From contig NZ_JAMXIC010000001.1 in assembly GCF_027587375.1 (NCBI RefSeq), forward strand, positions 124,001 through 188,000: a DNA stretch of 64,000 bases, given 5' to 3'. Below are positions 34,456 to 43,343 of this stretch, one piece after another. The notes below the pieces were generated by a model. The model saw only the letters and a list, made by a program, of their open reading frames with translations, was not told the DNA's origin and did not search any database. Source of the DNA: Arthrobacter sp. B2a2-09 (GTDB lineage Bacteria; Actinomycetota; Actinomycetes; Actinomycetales; Micrococcaceae). The translations under genes and the position numbers were made by a program. Within the stretch, counting starts at the first letter, position 1; every line of letters begins with the position of its first letter.

Positions 34456-35276
34456 GGCGTTGCTCCATGGGGATCTGCCGGTGGTCGGCTCGCCGGTCCG
34501 CGGCCCTTCAACGCCTGAGTCCGCTGCGAAGCGGATGCCAACTGCGTCCCCATATCCTTGAGGGCCGTGACGGTTCCGCGGAGTGTCCCCGTGACCTTGG
34601 ACTTCCCCAGACGCGGGGCATAGTCGACAGGGACCTCGGTCACCAGCCAGCCTTCGCGGTGGGCTTTGAGGAACATCTCCAGCGGATAGCCGCTGCGTCG
34701 GTCCCTGAGGTCGAGGCCGAGGAGTGCGCTGCGCCGGGCAAGTCGAAGGGGCCCAAGGTCTGTGACAGGGATGCCCGTGAGCCGGCGCAACCGCCGGCTC
34801 AGGGCCATATTGGCCAGTCGGGCGTGGATCGGCCAGGCACCGCGGGCTGGACGCCGGGCACCCAACACCAGATCGGCACGCCCGGTGCGTACGAGCTCCA
34901 GCATCGGGGCCAGTTGGGCAGGGTCCAGCGAACCATCGCAATCGCAAAAGGCCACAAACTCGGCCGTGGCCGCCAGGAGTCCGGCATGCGCCGCCGCGCC
35001 AAAGCCGCGCCTCGCTTCGTCGACGACGGTGGCCCCCAGACTCTCGGCCAGGGCACCGGAGCCGTCAGTTGATCCGTTGTCCACGACGATCGCGCGATAT
35101 CCGGGTGGCAAGGCCCCCAGCACCTTGGGAAGGGCCGAACGCTCGTTGAGGCATGGCAACACCACGTCTACCAGCGCGGAGGGTGGACCGCCGTCGTCGT
35201 CCTCCGGTCCATTTGGGATGCTGGAAATGCCGATTCCATGGTGCGAATCGCGTGAACCGCTTTGCTCTTTCTCCAC
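34452..35276 (-). CDS. Family 2 glycosyltransferase
   Basis: 274 aa from a GTG at 35276; the start is uncertain because no ribosome site is clear. GT-A features: VDVVLPCLNERSALPKVL, VDNGSTDGSG, the metal-binding FCDCDGSLDP and the acceptor-side RRSGYPLEMFLKAHREGW, as in dolichyl/polyprenyl-phosphate sugar synthases. It could load a polyprenyl phosphate with sugar for the membrane transferase at 29707. Stop overlaps the next start by four bases. Confidence 0.85.
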   Translation of the reverse strand: MEKEQSGSRDSHHGIGISSIPNGPEDDDGGPPSALVDVVLPCLNERSALPKVLGALPPGYRAIVVDNGSTDGSGALAESLGATVVDEARRGFGAAAHAGLLAATAEFVAFCDCDGSLDPAQLAPMLELVRTGRADLVLGARRPARGAWPIHARLANMALSRRLRRLTGIPVTDLGPLRLARRSALLGLDLRDRRSGYPLEMFLKAHREGWLVTEVPVDYAPRLGKSKVTGTLRGTVTALKDMGTQLASASQRTQALKGRGPASRPPADPHGATP

Positions 35277-35416
35277 CCTTTGACCGTAGAATCCGCAGGC
35301 CCGGTGCGACAGGCGGAAATCCTTACGGAACCGGGACGTTTGTGCTCTGACGGCCCCGAACGGGCCGCTTGCGGAGGGCACCAACCAAGCCTGGCTTTGA
35401 AGCCGGGCCACGCCGT

Positions 35417-36481
35417 CTAGCTTTGATCCCCGCGTAGCGGGGCAGTAGCGAACTCGCGCATTCCGTCATCAAAACCATGCCGGGGGATCCAACCCAGCTC
35501 GGCCCGGGCCCGGGCCGAGCTGGCGGTGATATGCCGGACGTCGCCTAGGCGGAATTCGCCGGTGACCACCGGCTCGGGCCCCTCGGCAAAAGAACTCAGG
35601 ATCGTCGCCACCTGTCCTACGGTGTGGACCTCTGAGGCGCCGATGTTGTATGCCCTCAGGCTGCCCGACGAAATCCGGCCTCCCGCCAACGCGTCAATGG
35701 ACAACAGATTTGCCTCAGCGACATCTCCTACATGGACGAAACTGCGGCGCTGGCCGCCATCCTCGAACACTCGCGCTGCCTCCCCGCGGGCCAGCGCAGA
35801 GCGGAACAGGCTAGCCACGCCCGCGTAGGGGGTGTTCTTGGGCATCCGAGGGCCATAGACGTTGTGATAACGAAGGGCGACGGCGGTGCCTCCGGTTGAG
35901 CGCGCCCACGCGGAAGCCAGATTCTCCTGCGCCAGTTTGGAGGCTGCATAGACGTTCCGCGGATCCATGGCCGCGTCTTCGCTTACCAGGGCCGGCAGCA
36001 GCAGCTCGCCGGTGGCAGGGTTGCGGGGGTCAAAGATTCCGTGCTCCAGGTCCTCCACCAGACGCGGGCCGGGGCGCACCGGCCCGCCTGCTGAATCGGT
36101 GTAGGCGCCCTCACCGTAGACCACCATGGAGGAAGCCAGGACAAGCTTGTCGATGCCGGAGGCCGCCATGCCTGCCAGGAGCACAGCCGTGGCCAGGTCA
36201 TTGTTGCGGACGTAGTCCGGAGCGTCGAAGAAGTCCACGCCGAGGCCCACCTTGGCGCCCTGGTGGACGACGACGTCGACTCCCGCGAGCGCTTCCGCCA
36301 CGGAGGCTGGGTCTCCGACGTCGCCCACGAACAGAGGCACTCCGGGAAGTCCCGGCGGTCGAACCGGGTGCACTGCCGGATCCAAGGAATCCAGGATCCG
36401 GACCTCCCAGCCGCGGGCCACGGCGGCTTCGACGACATGACTGCCTATGAAACCGGCCCCGCCGGTGACCAATATCCTCAC
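35417..36481 (-). CDS. NAD-dependent epimerase/dehydratase
   Basis: 354 aa, extended SDR. GxxGxxG in RILVTGGAGFIGSHVVEA at the N-terminus, the active-site tyrosine and lysine in NVYAASKLAQENL and the LASSMVVYG strand are intact; the insert EDLEHGIFDPRNPATGE may shape the sugar-nucleotide site. The GTG start at 36481 overlaps the phosphorylase stop (GTGA). It likely supplies an NDP-sugar to the glycosyltransferases downstream. Confidence 0.88.
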   Translation of the reverse strand: MRILVTGGAGFIGSHVVEAAVARGWEVRILDSLDPAVHPVRPPGLPGVPLFVGDVGDPASVAEALAGVDVVVHQGAKVGLGVDFFDAPDYVRNNDLATAVLLAGMAASGIDKLVLASSMVVYGEGAYTDSAGGPVRPGPRLVEDLEHGIFDPRNPATGELLLPALVSEDAAMDPRNVYAASKLAQENLASAWARSTGGTAVALRYHNVYGPRMPKNTPYAGVASLFRSALARGEAARVFEDGGQRRSFVHVGDVAEANLLSIDALAGGRISSGSLRAYNIGASEVHTVGQVATILSSFAEGPEPVVTGEFRLGDVRHITASSARARAELGWIPRHGFDDGMREFATAPLRGDQS

Positions 36482-37422
36482 GGCACTTTTCGTCCCGTGC
36501 CGGGGCGGACAGGGCCGGCGTTGCCCATCACGGTGGCCACGGCTGCGGCCGGCATGAGCGCCATCCGCCACGGCCCGTCGTCCGCTGGCTCAGCGCCGGC
36601 CAGCCGCGCGGACACATTCCGCACCGCGTCGGACAACACCGCGAGGATCCGCGGCTGCGCGGCCTCCAGGCGGCCCAGCACCAGTTCCGCAGTCACTGGC
36701 TCGGAGCCGTCGTGTCCCGTGTCGGCATCGGTAATGAATGCCAGAGCGGCGAAGTGCATGTTCAACTCCGCCGCGAGCATCGGTTCCGGGTACTGGGTCA
36801 TGCTGATCAGATGCGCACCGGACTGAACAAGGGCCGCGGACTCCGCTTTGGTGGAGAAGCGCGGACCGTTGATGACGGCCACGGTGGCCGCCCCGGCGAA
36901 GTCTTCCCCCTGGCGCTCCAGGGCGGCGATGAGTGCCGCGCGCAACAGGGCGCTGTAGGGCTCGGCGGCGGGCAGGTGCTGCACCCCGGTGGGCAGCGAG
37001 CCGTCGTAGAAGGTGTCCGCCCGGCCCCAGGTCTTATCAAGGACCTGATCGGGTACGGCAAAAGTGCCGGTTCCGTGGCTGGAAACCAGGCCCCCAACGG
37101 CCGCGGAGGAGATAACGGCTTCGACGCCCAGTCTCTTGAGGGCCCAGAGGTTGGCGCGGTAGTTGATCTGCTGCGGGGCAACGCTGTGCCCGCGGCCGTG
37201 CCGGCTCAGAAATGCGACCACCGGGCCGCCGTTGCCCTCGCCGCCGGGGCCGTCTGGTGCGGCCAGCCGGGCGACAGTGACGGGACTGGAGGGAGGCCCG
37301 AACGGCGTCGGGATGTCCAGCGTGTCGAGCACGACGGCCCCGGGCAGCTTGTACAGGCCCGTGCCGCCAATGAGTCCGATCCGTGCGCGGGGTTCTGCGT
37401 GGGGTTCGGGGAGCAATGACAT
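36478..37422 (-). CDS. MTAP/purine nucleoside phosphorylase family protein
   Basis: 314 aa. GLIGGTGLY, the phosphate-binding SRHGRGHSVAPQQINYRAN, NGPRFSTKAE, MTQYPEPMLAAE and the base-binding ITDADTGHDG place it with S-methyl-5'-thioadenosine phosphorylases. It cleaves a 5'-substituted adenosine with phosphate to adenine and a ribose-1-phosphate. It heads the operon with epimerase, GT2, DUF2064 protein and methyltransferase. Both salvage of MTA and use of the sugar phosphate as a building block are possible. Confidence 0.88.
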   Translation of the reverse strand: MSLLPEPHAEPRARIGLIGGTGLYKLPGAVVLDTLDIPTPFGPPSSPVTVARLAAPDGPGGEGNGGPVVAFLSRHGRGHSVAPQQINYRANLWALKRLGVEAVISSAAVGGLVSSHGTGTFAVPDQVLDKTWGRADTFYDGSLPTGVQHLPAAEPYSALLRAALIAALERQGEDFAGAATVAVINGPRFSTKAESAALVQSGAHLISMTQYPEPMLAAELNMHFAALAFITDADTGHDGSEPVTAELVLGRLEAAQPRILAVLSDAVRNVSARLAGAEPADDGPWRMALMPAAAVATVMGNAGPVRPGTGRKVP

Positions 37423-37512
37423 GACCCCATCATGCCAACGTCGGCGTCCGGCGTCGCGGTTGGAATCCTTACGGGTCCGGAACGGGTCCGCTGGGACAGG
37501 CGGAGCGTTACC

Positions 37513-37860
37513 TTAGCCCTCGCGGTCGATTTGCAGGTAGCTGAGCCCGCTCACATCGAGCCAGTACCGCGTGGGAGTCTCCACAAGGCGGAGCAGGACG
37601 CCCTCGCAGGAAGCGCAGCGGACAACGATTCCCGGAGCGTCAACGTACACCATCGTCTCTCCGAAGACGCGGACCGCGCCGCAGTGCTTGCATCGTCCGA
37701 TCGCTGCGACGATATCGAAGCGGAACAGTTCCCCCAGGGGTCCGGCCACGGCGTTTCCGTCCAGATGCGGTATTGCATTGCCTGCGATTCCAGCGATGTC
37801 CTGATCCTCGAAGCTCGGATCTTTGGCGCCCGCAGATTCGGAGCCGTTGTTCCCACTCAC
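37513..37860 (-). CDS. DUF6510-type zinc-ribbon protein
   Basis: 115 aa from the GTG at 37860 behind GGGAGG; the start overlaps the reductase stop (GTGA). A LDGNAVAGPLGELFRFDIV segment precedes a four-cysteine ribbon, CKHCGAV and CASCEGVLLR, that should bind zinc. It is always small and soluble in this arrangement; co-translation with the flavin reductase and Mo-oxidoreductase suggests an accessory role in that system. Confidence 0.75.
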   Translation of the reverse strand: MSGNNGSESAGAKDPSFEDQDIAGIAGNAIPHLDGNAVAGPLGELFRFDIVAAIGRCKHCGAVRVFGETMVYVDAPGIVVRCASCEGVLLRLVETPTRYWLDVSGLSYLQIDREG

Positions 37861-38594
37861 CGTGTTCCTCCCGTTCCGCCGAAGCGCTCGGTCTTGATCG
37901 AGGCGGCTGGATATCCCGCCTGCACGAGCCATTCCGCGACCGTTTCCACAAAGACAGTCTGGCCACAGATGAAGATGTCCGGGGCGGGGTCCGTTGGCAA
38001 GATGCTGGCCAGCAGGGTTTCTGGAGTGAGACGTTGCGGGGCAGTCGGCCAACCCTTTGGCGCCTTGCGTGTGTAGACGTAGTCGATGCTGAGCTTTCGG
38101 GATTCCTGGCCCAAGGTTTGGAGTTCTTCCCGATAGAACCCTGATTCGGGTGACTTGAGCGAATAGAGCAGCCGGAACTGCGCCGGATTTTCCGATGCAT
38201 GGTGTGCGCGGATCATGGCCATGAGCGGCACGATGCCGGATCCTCCGGCAATCAGCTGAACGGGGTTTGTGTCAGTGGGTTTCCAGACGAACCAGCCACC
38301 CACCGGCCCGCGGATCTCCAACTGGTCCCCGACTGCCAGTTCCCGGACCAAATAGGGGGAGACTTCTCCGTTGGCCAATTCGTCAACGGTGATCTCCAAG
38401 GTTTCGTCCATGCCCGCCCCGGCCACGGAGTATGAGCGCACGACCGTATAGCCGTCGTCCGCCGTGAGGCGAATGTCGATGTGTTGTCCGGCGAGGTTGC
38501 CGTTCAAGCCGTTCACCCGCAAGCCTATGGTTCGGGCGGTTTCCGTTTCGGGCATGCTGCTGACGACGTCGGCCACGCGCCACAACGTGCTCAT
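37857..38594 (-). CDS. FAD/NAD(P)-binding ferredoxin-reductase-type oxidoreductase
   Basis: 245 aa. FAD-binding RSYSVAG (R-x-Y-S), the NAD-domain glycine segment IAGGSGIVPLMAMIRAH and the terminal FICGQTVFVETVAEWLVQAGY are characteristic of the FNR superfamily; there is no iron-sulfur domain. The ATG at 38594 lies 11 bases after the oxidoreductase stop, with GAGG as ribosome site. It probably exchanges electrons between NAD(P)H and the Mo-oxidoreductase encoded just upstream. Confidence 0.86.
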   Translation of the reverse strand: MSTLWRVADVVSSMPETETARTIGLRVNGLNGNLAGQHIDIRLTADDGYTVVRSYSVAGAGMDETLEITVDELANGEVSPYLVRELAVGDQLEIRGPVGGWFVWKPTDTNPVQLIAGGSGIVPLMAMIRAHHASENPAQFRLLYSLKSPESGFYREELQTLGQESRKLSIDYVYTRKAPKGWPTAPQRLTPETLLASILPTDPAPDIFICGQTVFVETVAEWLVQAGYPAASIKTERFGGTGGTR

Positions 38595-38604
38595 CCGGCG
38601 GACC

Positions 38605-39201
38605 TCATGAGTAGCGCTCCTCCCGCCACGGGTCGCCGTGGATGTGGTATCCGTTGGATTCCCAGAAACCAGGAACGTCATCCTGTGTCAACTCGATGCC
38701 GTTGATCCACTTTGCGCTCTTCCAAAAGTACAAGTGCGGCACCAGGAGACGGGCAGGTCCGCCGTGGGCGCGTTCAAGCGGCTCACCGTCGAATTCCCAG
38801 GCCACCCACGCCCGGCCGCCAAGAAGGTCCGGGAGTGGGACATTGGTCGTATATCCGCCGTATGAGTGGGCCATCGTGAACCTCGAGCTTGTTTCCACGT
38901 TCTCAAACAGAGTGTCCAGGGACACTCCGCGCCACGTGGTGCCCAGCTTGGACCAGCTGGTCACGCAGTGGATATCCGTATGGATGTCCATCTGGGGCAA
39001 TGCCATGAAGGCGTCCCAGGACCACGCATGACGCTGCCCTGCCTCGGTGCTGATGAAGAATTCCCAGTCGCCAATGGGGATCCGGGGAGCGGGGCCGGCC
39101 GTAAGGACCGGGAAGCTGGCGGTCTCGTATTGGCCCGGTGGCAACGCTGGATTGCCGGTCTGCCGTCTTCCGTGAAATCCAGACGAGATGATGCCCACCA
39201 T
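38605..39201 (-). CDS. Soluble sulfite-oxidase-family molybdopterin oxidoreductase
   Basis: 198 aa. The Mo-ligand cysteine is in DIHCVTSWSKLGTTWRGV, followed by AHSYGGYTTNVPLPDLLG and RLLVPHLYFWKSAKWI, as in YedY/SUOX-type single-domain enzymes. No signal peptide or Tat motif, so it is cytoplasmic, unlike the membrane enzyme at 31360. ATG 39201 follows GGAGGTAC. Co-transcribed with the flavin reductase and zinc-ribbon genes. Confidence 0.85.
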   Translation of the reverse strand: MVGIISSGFHGRRQTGNPALPPGQYETASFPVLTAGPAPRIPIGDWEFFISTEAGQRHAWSWDAFMALPQMDIHTDIHCVTSWSKLGTTWRGVSLDTLFENVETSSRFTMAHSYGGYTTNVPLPDLLGGRAWVAWEFDGEPLERAHGGPARLLVPHLYFWKSAKWINGIELTQDDVPGFWESNGYHIHGDPWREERYS

Positions 39202-39325
39202 GTACCTCCGATGCGGAGTCTCAAGCCGACTGTGCTCGGTTCCCCAACGATAGGGCAACGGCCGGTCAGGGTCTAGACACTAAGCAAAGCCTGACCGGGT
39301 CATGCTCGCTGCAGTAGCTTGGTAG

Positions 39326-40537
39326 TTGTCGTGCGCTCGCGTACTGGCGCGGGTCAATGTCAGGCGTGCCATCACCGAACTCCGTACTTTGCTGGCCGCC
39401 CAATGGTCCACAGGAATGATCCCGCACATTGTCTTCAGCGGGAACAGCACCGACTACTTTCCTGGTTTTGACCGTTGGGGCACCGAGTCCGCGCAAGCAC
39501 GCCCTTCGGGCATCAAGAGCAGCGGCATTTGCCAGCCTCCAGTCCACGCGATCGCCTTGCGTCACATCCTGGACCGGGGCAGGGAGAACGGCGGCGCTGA
39601 CCAGGAAGCGGCAGAGTCCTTCCTCGCCGAATCCTTCGACAGCTGGCTGGCGTGGCACCGGTGGCTGGCCACCGTGCGTGACCCGGACGCTACCGGGCTG
39701 ATTGAAATTCACCATGGTTGGGAGTCCGGATTCGATAATTCCCCACGGTGGGACGGGCCTTACACGCGGGTCCAGCCCGGCACCGTCCCCGCTTTCACAC
39801 GGCGTGACACCCTGCACGTTGCAGATACCAGCGAGCGGCCCGACGACAGCGAATACACAAAGTATCTATGGCTCGTCCAACAGATGGCCTCCGTAGCGTA
39901 CGACGACGCCGCCGTGCCGAACGTCGTCGGCTTCCGGGTGCGGGACGTGTTCTTTTCCGCCATCATGGCCGCTTCCAGCGATGTCCTGGCCGGCTTGGGC
40001 GAAGAAATCGGGCGCCGTTCCGACGCCGAGGAGCTGCGAGGTTTTGCCCGGCGCTTCCGCGACGGTGTGGCCTCCACGATTGACCCCGTCAGCGGGCTTG
40101 CCCGCGACTACGACATCCTGGCCAGGGAGTGGATTTCCACCGACACGGTCTCCGGATTTGCCCCGCTGGTGTCCGGAGGCGACGGGGTGTTGCTCGCGGC
40201 GCAGAGGAAGTTACTTCTTGGGCCGGACTGGATGGGGCATCCTCGCCTGCGGTTCGCTCTTCCACCGTCCACCTCCCCGTCCAGCGCCGCCTTCCGTCCC
40301 CGGACATACTGGCGCGGCCCCGTCTGGCCTTTCCTGAATCTCCTTCTCGGTTGGGCATCGCGCCGCGACGGGCAAAACGAGATCTACGAAGCACTCAAGA
40401 CCGCGTCCCTTGATCAGTTGGCCGACCTCCGGTTCGGCGAATACTACGAACCCTTCACCGGAGAACCGCTGGGAAGCCTGAACCAGGCCTGGACAGCCGC
40501 CGCCGCCGCCCTCGAATGGATCGGGGCGTGTTTGTAG
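39326..40537 (+). pseudogene. 5'-truncated MGH1/GH63-like glycoside hydrolase
   Basis: The frame keeps about 400 residues of an (alpha/alpha)6-barrel glycosidase: ELRTLLAAQWSTGMIPHIVF, HHGWESGFDNSPRWDGPY, RPRTYWRGPVWPFLNLLL and SLNQAWTAAAAALEW. Family members begin with a further 50 or so residues containing a W-x-W-D-S-A-F segment; here the frame starts abruptly at a TTG without ribosome site, 124 bases from the divergent Mo-oxidoreductase start. The catalytic acid in the truncated part may be lost, so I treat it as a decayed mannosylglycerate/alpha-glycoside hydrolase gene. Confidence 0.65.
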
Positions 40538-40569
40538 GGCAAGAATGGGTAAGGAAGGGTGCGACCTCG

Positions 40570-41643
40570 TCACCAACCCCCGCGCGTGGGCGTATGTCCC
40601 TTCCGGGCATCGTCTGGCATTGCCATTTCGGCCCGCAGGCCCAGGAGCCGGATCGGACGGCCCGCCTCGATTCCGGTTGCGAGGTCCAAGGCCCGAGCGA
40701 GGATTTCGCTCCTGTCGAATGTCTCGGGAATCTTCCTCGCGTGGGTCGTGGTGAAGAACGGCGCGTATCGAACCTTCAGGGTCAGCCCAACCACGGGCCT
40801 TCCTTCGGCCATAACATCCTCAAGGACACGCGCCGTCAACTCCCTCAGAGCGTCCTCCACCTGGGCCGGATCGCTCAGGTCCTGCTGGAAGGTGGTTTCC
40901 CGGCTGTGTCCGCGGGCAACCCACGGGGTGTCGTCCACGACGCTGGTGCCGTCCCCGCGTCCGAGCTGCGCGTACCAAGGACCCATCCTGGGGCCGAACT
41001 CCGGGACCAGGTCCTGGGGGTCGGACGCGGCGAGCTCGGCGACTGTGTTGATGCCGAGCTTGGCCAGCCTGCCCGACACCTTGGTTCCGACGCCCCACAG
41101 GTCCTTGGTGGGCCGGCTGCCCATGACGTCGAGCCAGTTCCCGGCGGTGAGGCGAAAGACGCCGGCCGGCTTGCCGAAACCGGTGGCGACCTTGGCCCGG
41201 ACCAAGGTGTCTCCGATGCCCACGCTGCAATGCAGCTGCGTTCGCTCCAGGACGGCGGCCTGCACTCGCCGGGCGTAGGCTTCCGGATTTTCTGTCTCAA
41301 TGCCTACAAAGGCTTCATCCCAACCCAGCACCTGCACGGTGGCCCCGGGCTGCGCGTGCAGGGTGGCCATCACCGTCTCAGACGCCGCGAGGTAGGCCTC
41401 CTGATCGACGGGCAGGATCACGGCGTCGGGCACTTTCCGGGCGGCAATGCGCAAGGGCATCCCGGAACCCACGCCGAACGCCCTGGCTTCGTAGGATGCG
41501 GTCGACACAACAGCCCGTTCCGTGGGGTCGCCCCGACCGCCGACAATGATCGGCTTGCCCGCAAGCTCCGGCCGCCGGAGCACTTCGACCGCCGCGATGA
41601 ACTGGTCGAGATCGACGTGCAGCACCCACCGGATTCCGCTCAC
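40570..41643 (-). CDS. dinB: Y-family DNA polymerase (DNA polymerase IV type)
   Basis: 357 aa. Catalytic acids are in HVDLDQFIAAVE (Asp11, Asp13) and VLGWDEAFVGIE (Asp109, Glu110). Most DinB proteins have S-x-D-E at the second site; tryptophan precedes the acids here, a variant of an actinobacterial subgroup. HhH region TKDLWGVGTKVSGRLAKLGI and little-finger domain follow; there is no clear C-terminal beta-clamp motif (ends GHTPTRGGW). It should copy past damaged bases. Confidence 0.9.
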   Translation of the reverse strand: MSGIRWVLHVDLDQFIAAVEVLRRPELAGKPIIVGGRGDPTERAVVSTASYEARAFGVGSGMPLRIAARKVPDAVILPVDQEAYLAASETVMATLHAQPGATVQVLGWDEAFVGIETENPEAYARRVQAAVLERTQLHCSVGIGDTLVRAKVATGFGKPAGVFRLTAGNWLDVMGSRPTKDLWGVGTKVSGRLAKLGINTVAELAASDPQDLVPEFGPRMGPWYAQLGRGDGTSVVDDTPWVARGHSRETTFQQDLSDPAQVEDALRELTARVLEDVMAEGRPVVGLTLKVRYAPFFTTTHARKIPETFDRSEILARALDLATGIEAGRPIRLLGLRAEMAMPDDARKGHTPTRGGW

Positions 41644-41791
41644 GCCACCAGTCTGCCCTAAACATCCCTGCCAAGCATCGGTTTTCCGCCGAGCTTGCCC
41701 GGGGACGCCCCCGCCGTCGACCCTTGTCGCGCGTCCCGCGGATACCGGAAGGAAGCGTCCGACGTCGGGCCGTCGAGTTGGATAGCGCCGC

Positions 41792-42322
41792 TCAGTCCAG
41801 CTCGTCGAACAGGAGCGTCAGGCAGTCGGTGTAGTTGGTCATTGCATCCGCGAAGTTGAGCAGTTGGAGTCCCCGGTAGGTAGCGGCCGCTGTGCTTTCG
41901 GTGTCTGCTTCGTCGGCGTAGCAAAGGAGCGGCTCGCAACTGGTTCCGTTCGCGGTGAGCGTTGCGATTCCCCAAGGATGGCTGGGGTCGGTGACTGCGA
42001 TGCCTACAGCGTCGAATGTGTCACGGAGGACGTATCTTGTGACTGTCCTCCAAGACTGGAGGAACGGTGGCTGCAGCTGTTCAATGAGCTCGTCGTCGTT
42101 GCTGTCGTAAGCGCGCCCCAGGTCTGTGGATAGCTCGTCCCACTCCTGGGCGTCGCGGACCATGAGGTGTCCGGCCCGTAGACGGGCAATTGTTTCGTTC
42201 AACGTCATGGTCTGTCCCCAAGCTTCCTGTCGTGTCTGTTCCCGCCTACGAAGCAGGTCATTAAGTGAGAGAACGGACGGGAACCCGGCATGATTCCCAC
42301 ATGCAGCAGTTTCCGCGCTCAT
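41792..42322 (-). CDS. Hypothetical protein downstream of capA remnant
   Basis: 176 aa from the ATG at 42322, which overlaps the CapA frame stop (ATGA); an ATG at 42208 behind GGGGACA would give 138 aa and may be the real start. Contents are a helical region TLNETIARLRAGHLMVRDAQEWDELSTDLGRAYDSNDDELIEQL and a C-terminal mixed region with TYRGLQLLNFADAMTNY. No family recognised; soluble, acidic. Confidence 0.55.
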   Translation of the reverse strand: MSAETAACGNHAGFPSVLSLNDLLRRREQTRQEAWGQTMTLNETIARLRAGHLMVRDAQEWDELSTDLGRAYDSNDDELIEQLQPPFLQSWRTVTRYVLRDTFDAVGIAVTDPSHPWGIATLTANGTSCEPLLCYADEADTESTAAATYRGLQLLNFADAMTNYTDCLTLLFDELD

Positions 42323-43091
42323 GAGACTGTCTCGATCGGTATTTCCAAGACTCTGTCGCCCTCGATCCACCTGCTCCGCGTGCCGAACTGCATGCTCAGC
42401 CGTTGCATCCGCTCGGCGATTTTCCCCGCGCTCCGGCTCGCCAGGCGGGTTTGTAGGCGGGCGATGTTCGTCGGATGGAGGCGCAACGTGCGGGGTACGG
42501 TTCCATCTGTCTCCAGGAGGAAGACGAATGACTGATCGTTGCGTTCATCCGGGTCAACGGCGTAGTCATCCACAAAGTCGCCGGCGCTGTAGACAATGGG
42601 CCGGTTCCTGTAGATTTCGACGCCGCGGAAAATGTGGGCCGAATGCCCGAACACGACGTCGGACCCCGCGTCTATCAATGCCCGGGCCAAACCCTGATGC
42701 GCGGACGGGACCTTGGACCCCCAATTGGCGCCCCAGTGTGCGGAAACGACCAGTAGCTGGTTGTGGTCTTTCGTCCGACGGACCAGATCCAGCAATTCCG
42801 TCACCCAGCGGCCGCGGGTGTCCACAGGGACATAGTAGATTCCTGGAGCCCGTGCGGTTGCCTCCCAGCCCGGCTCATTGTCGGTGAAGGCAATAAAGCC
42901 GACCGTAGTTGGTCCCACCCGCCGGACCACGGCTCGGCGGCCAGATTCGAGCATTCCAAATTAGCGAAACTGATGTCGGCCTGCCGGAGGACCGGGAGGG
43001 TGTCGCCCCAGGGATAGTCGGGAGCAGCCACCTTGAGCTGCTCGTTGACCAGCCGACCGAGCATGACATCCCCGAGGAGCGCAATCCGCAC
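42319..43091 (-). pseudogene. CapA-family metallophosphatase-like gene with internal deletion and frameshift
   Basis: The start frame (43091 inward) encodes the CapA N-terminus MRIALLGDVMLGRLVNE and FANLECSNL, then reads nonsense. A second frame beginning near 42954 resumes the family at RRAVVRRVGPTTVGFIAFTDNEPGWEA and continues through VVSAHWGANWGSK, VFGHSAHIFRGVEIY and VYSAGDFVDDY to the stop at 42319. The roughly 70 residues that normally join them, including the metal-binding S-L-A-N-N-H segment, are missing. The gene is therefore broken by a deletion that also changed frame. Confidence 0.8.
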
Positions 43092-43343
43092 TCTCCACCT
43101 CCAACGTCGCAGCTCTTTGCTATCAGGATGGGCCGCTTCGTGGCCTGGTGCCAGTCAACCGCCTTACGCGATATCCGCGGTCGAACCCGAAGGAGTGCCG
43201 CTTCAGCGGTTCTTCGCGCAAAGACCTCGCTTGGTCCAGATTCGTGGGGGATAGTTGGATCAGGAGGCCGCTCCCGCGTGTATTTCTTGCTGTTTTCCGG
43301 TCTGGACGTGGCGTGCGGCAGCTTTGATGGGAACGTCGCCGCG

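Noticed and set aside
33748..36481. Arsenosugar biosynthesis cluster
   Set aside because: One gene belongs to TIGR04282, but the arsenic methyltransferase and radical-SAM enzymes expected for arsenosugars are missing; the methyltransferase present shows no arsenic-binding cysteines.
36807..37181. Alternative reverse-strand frame inside the nucleoside phosphorylase
   Set aside because: Overlaps conserved phosphorylase motifs in another frame and shows only Ser/Pro/Arg low-complexity sequence.
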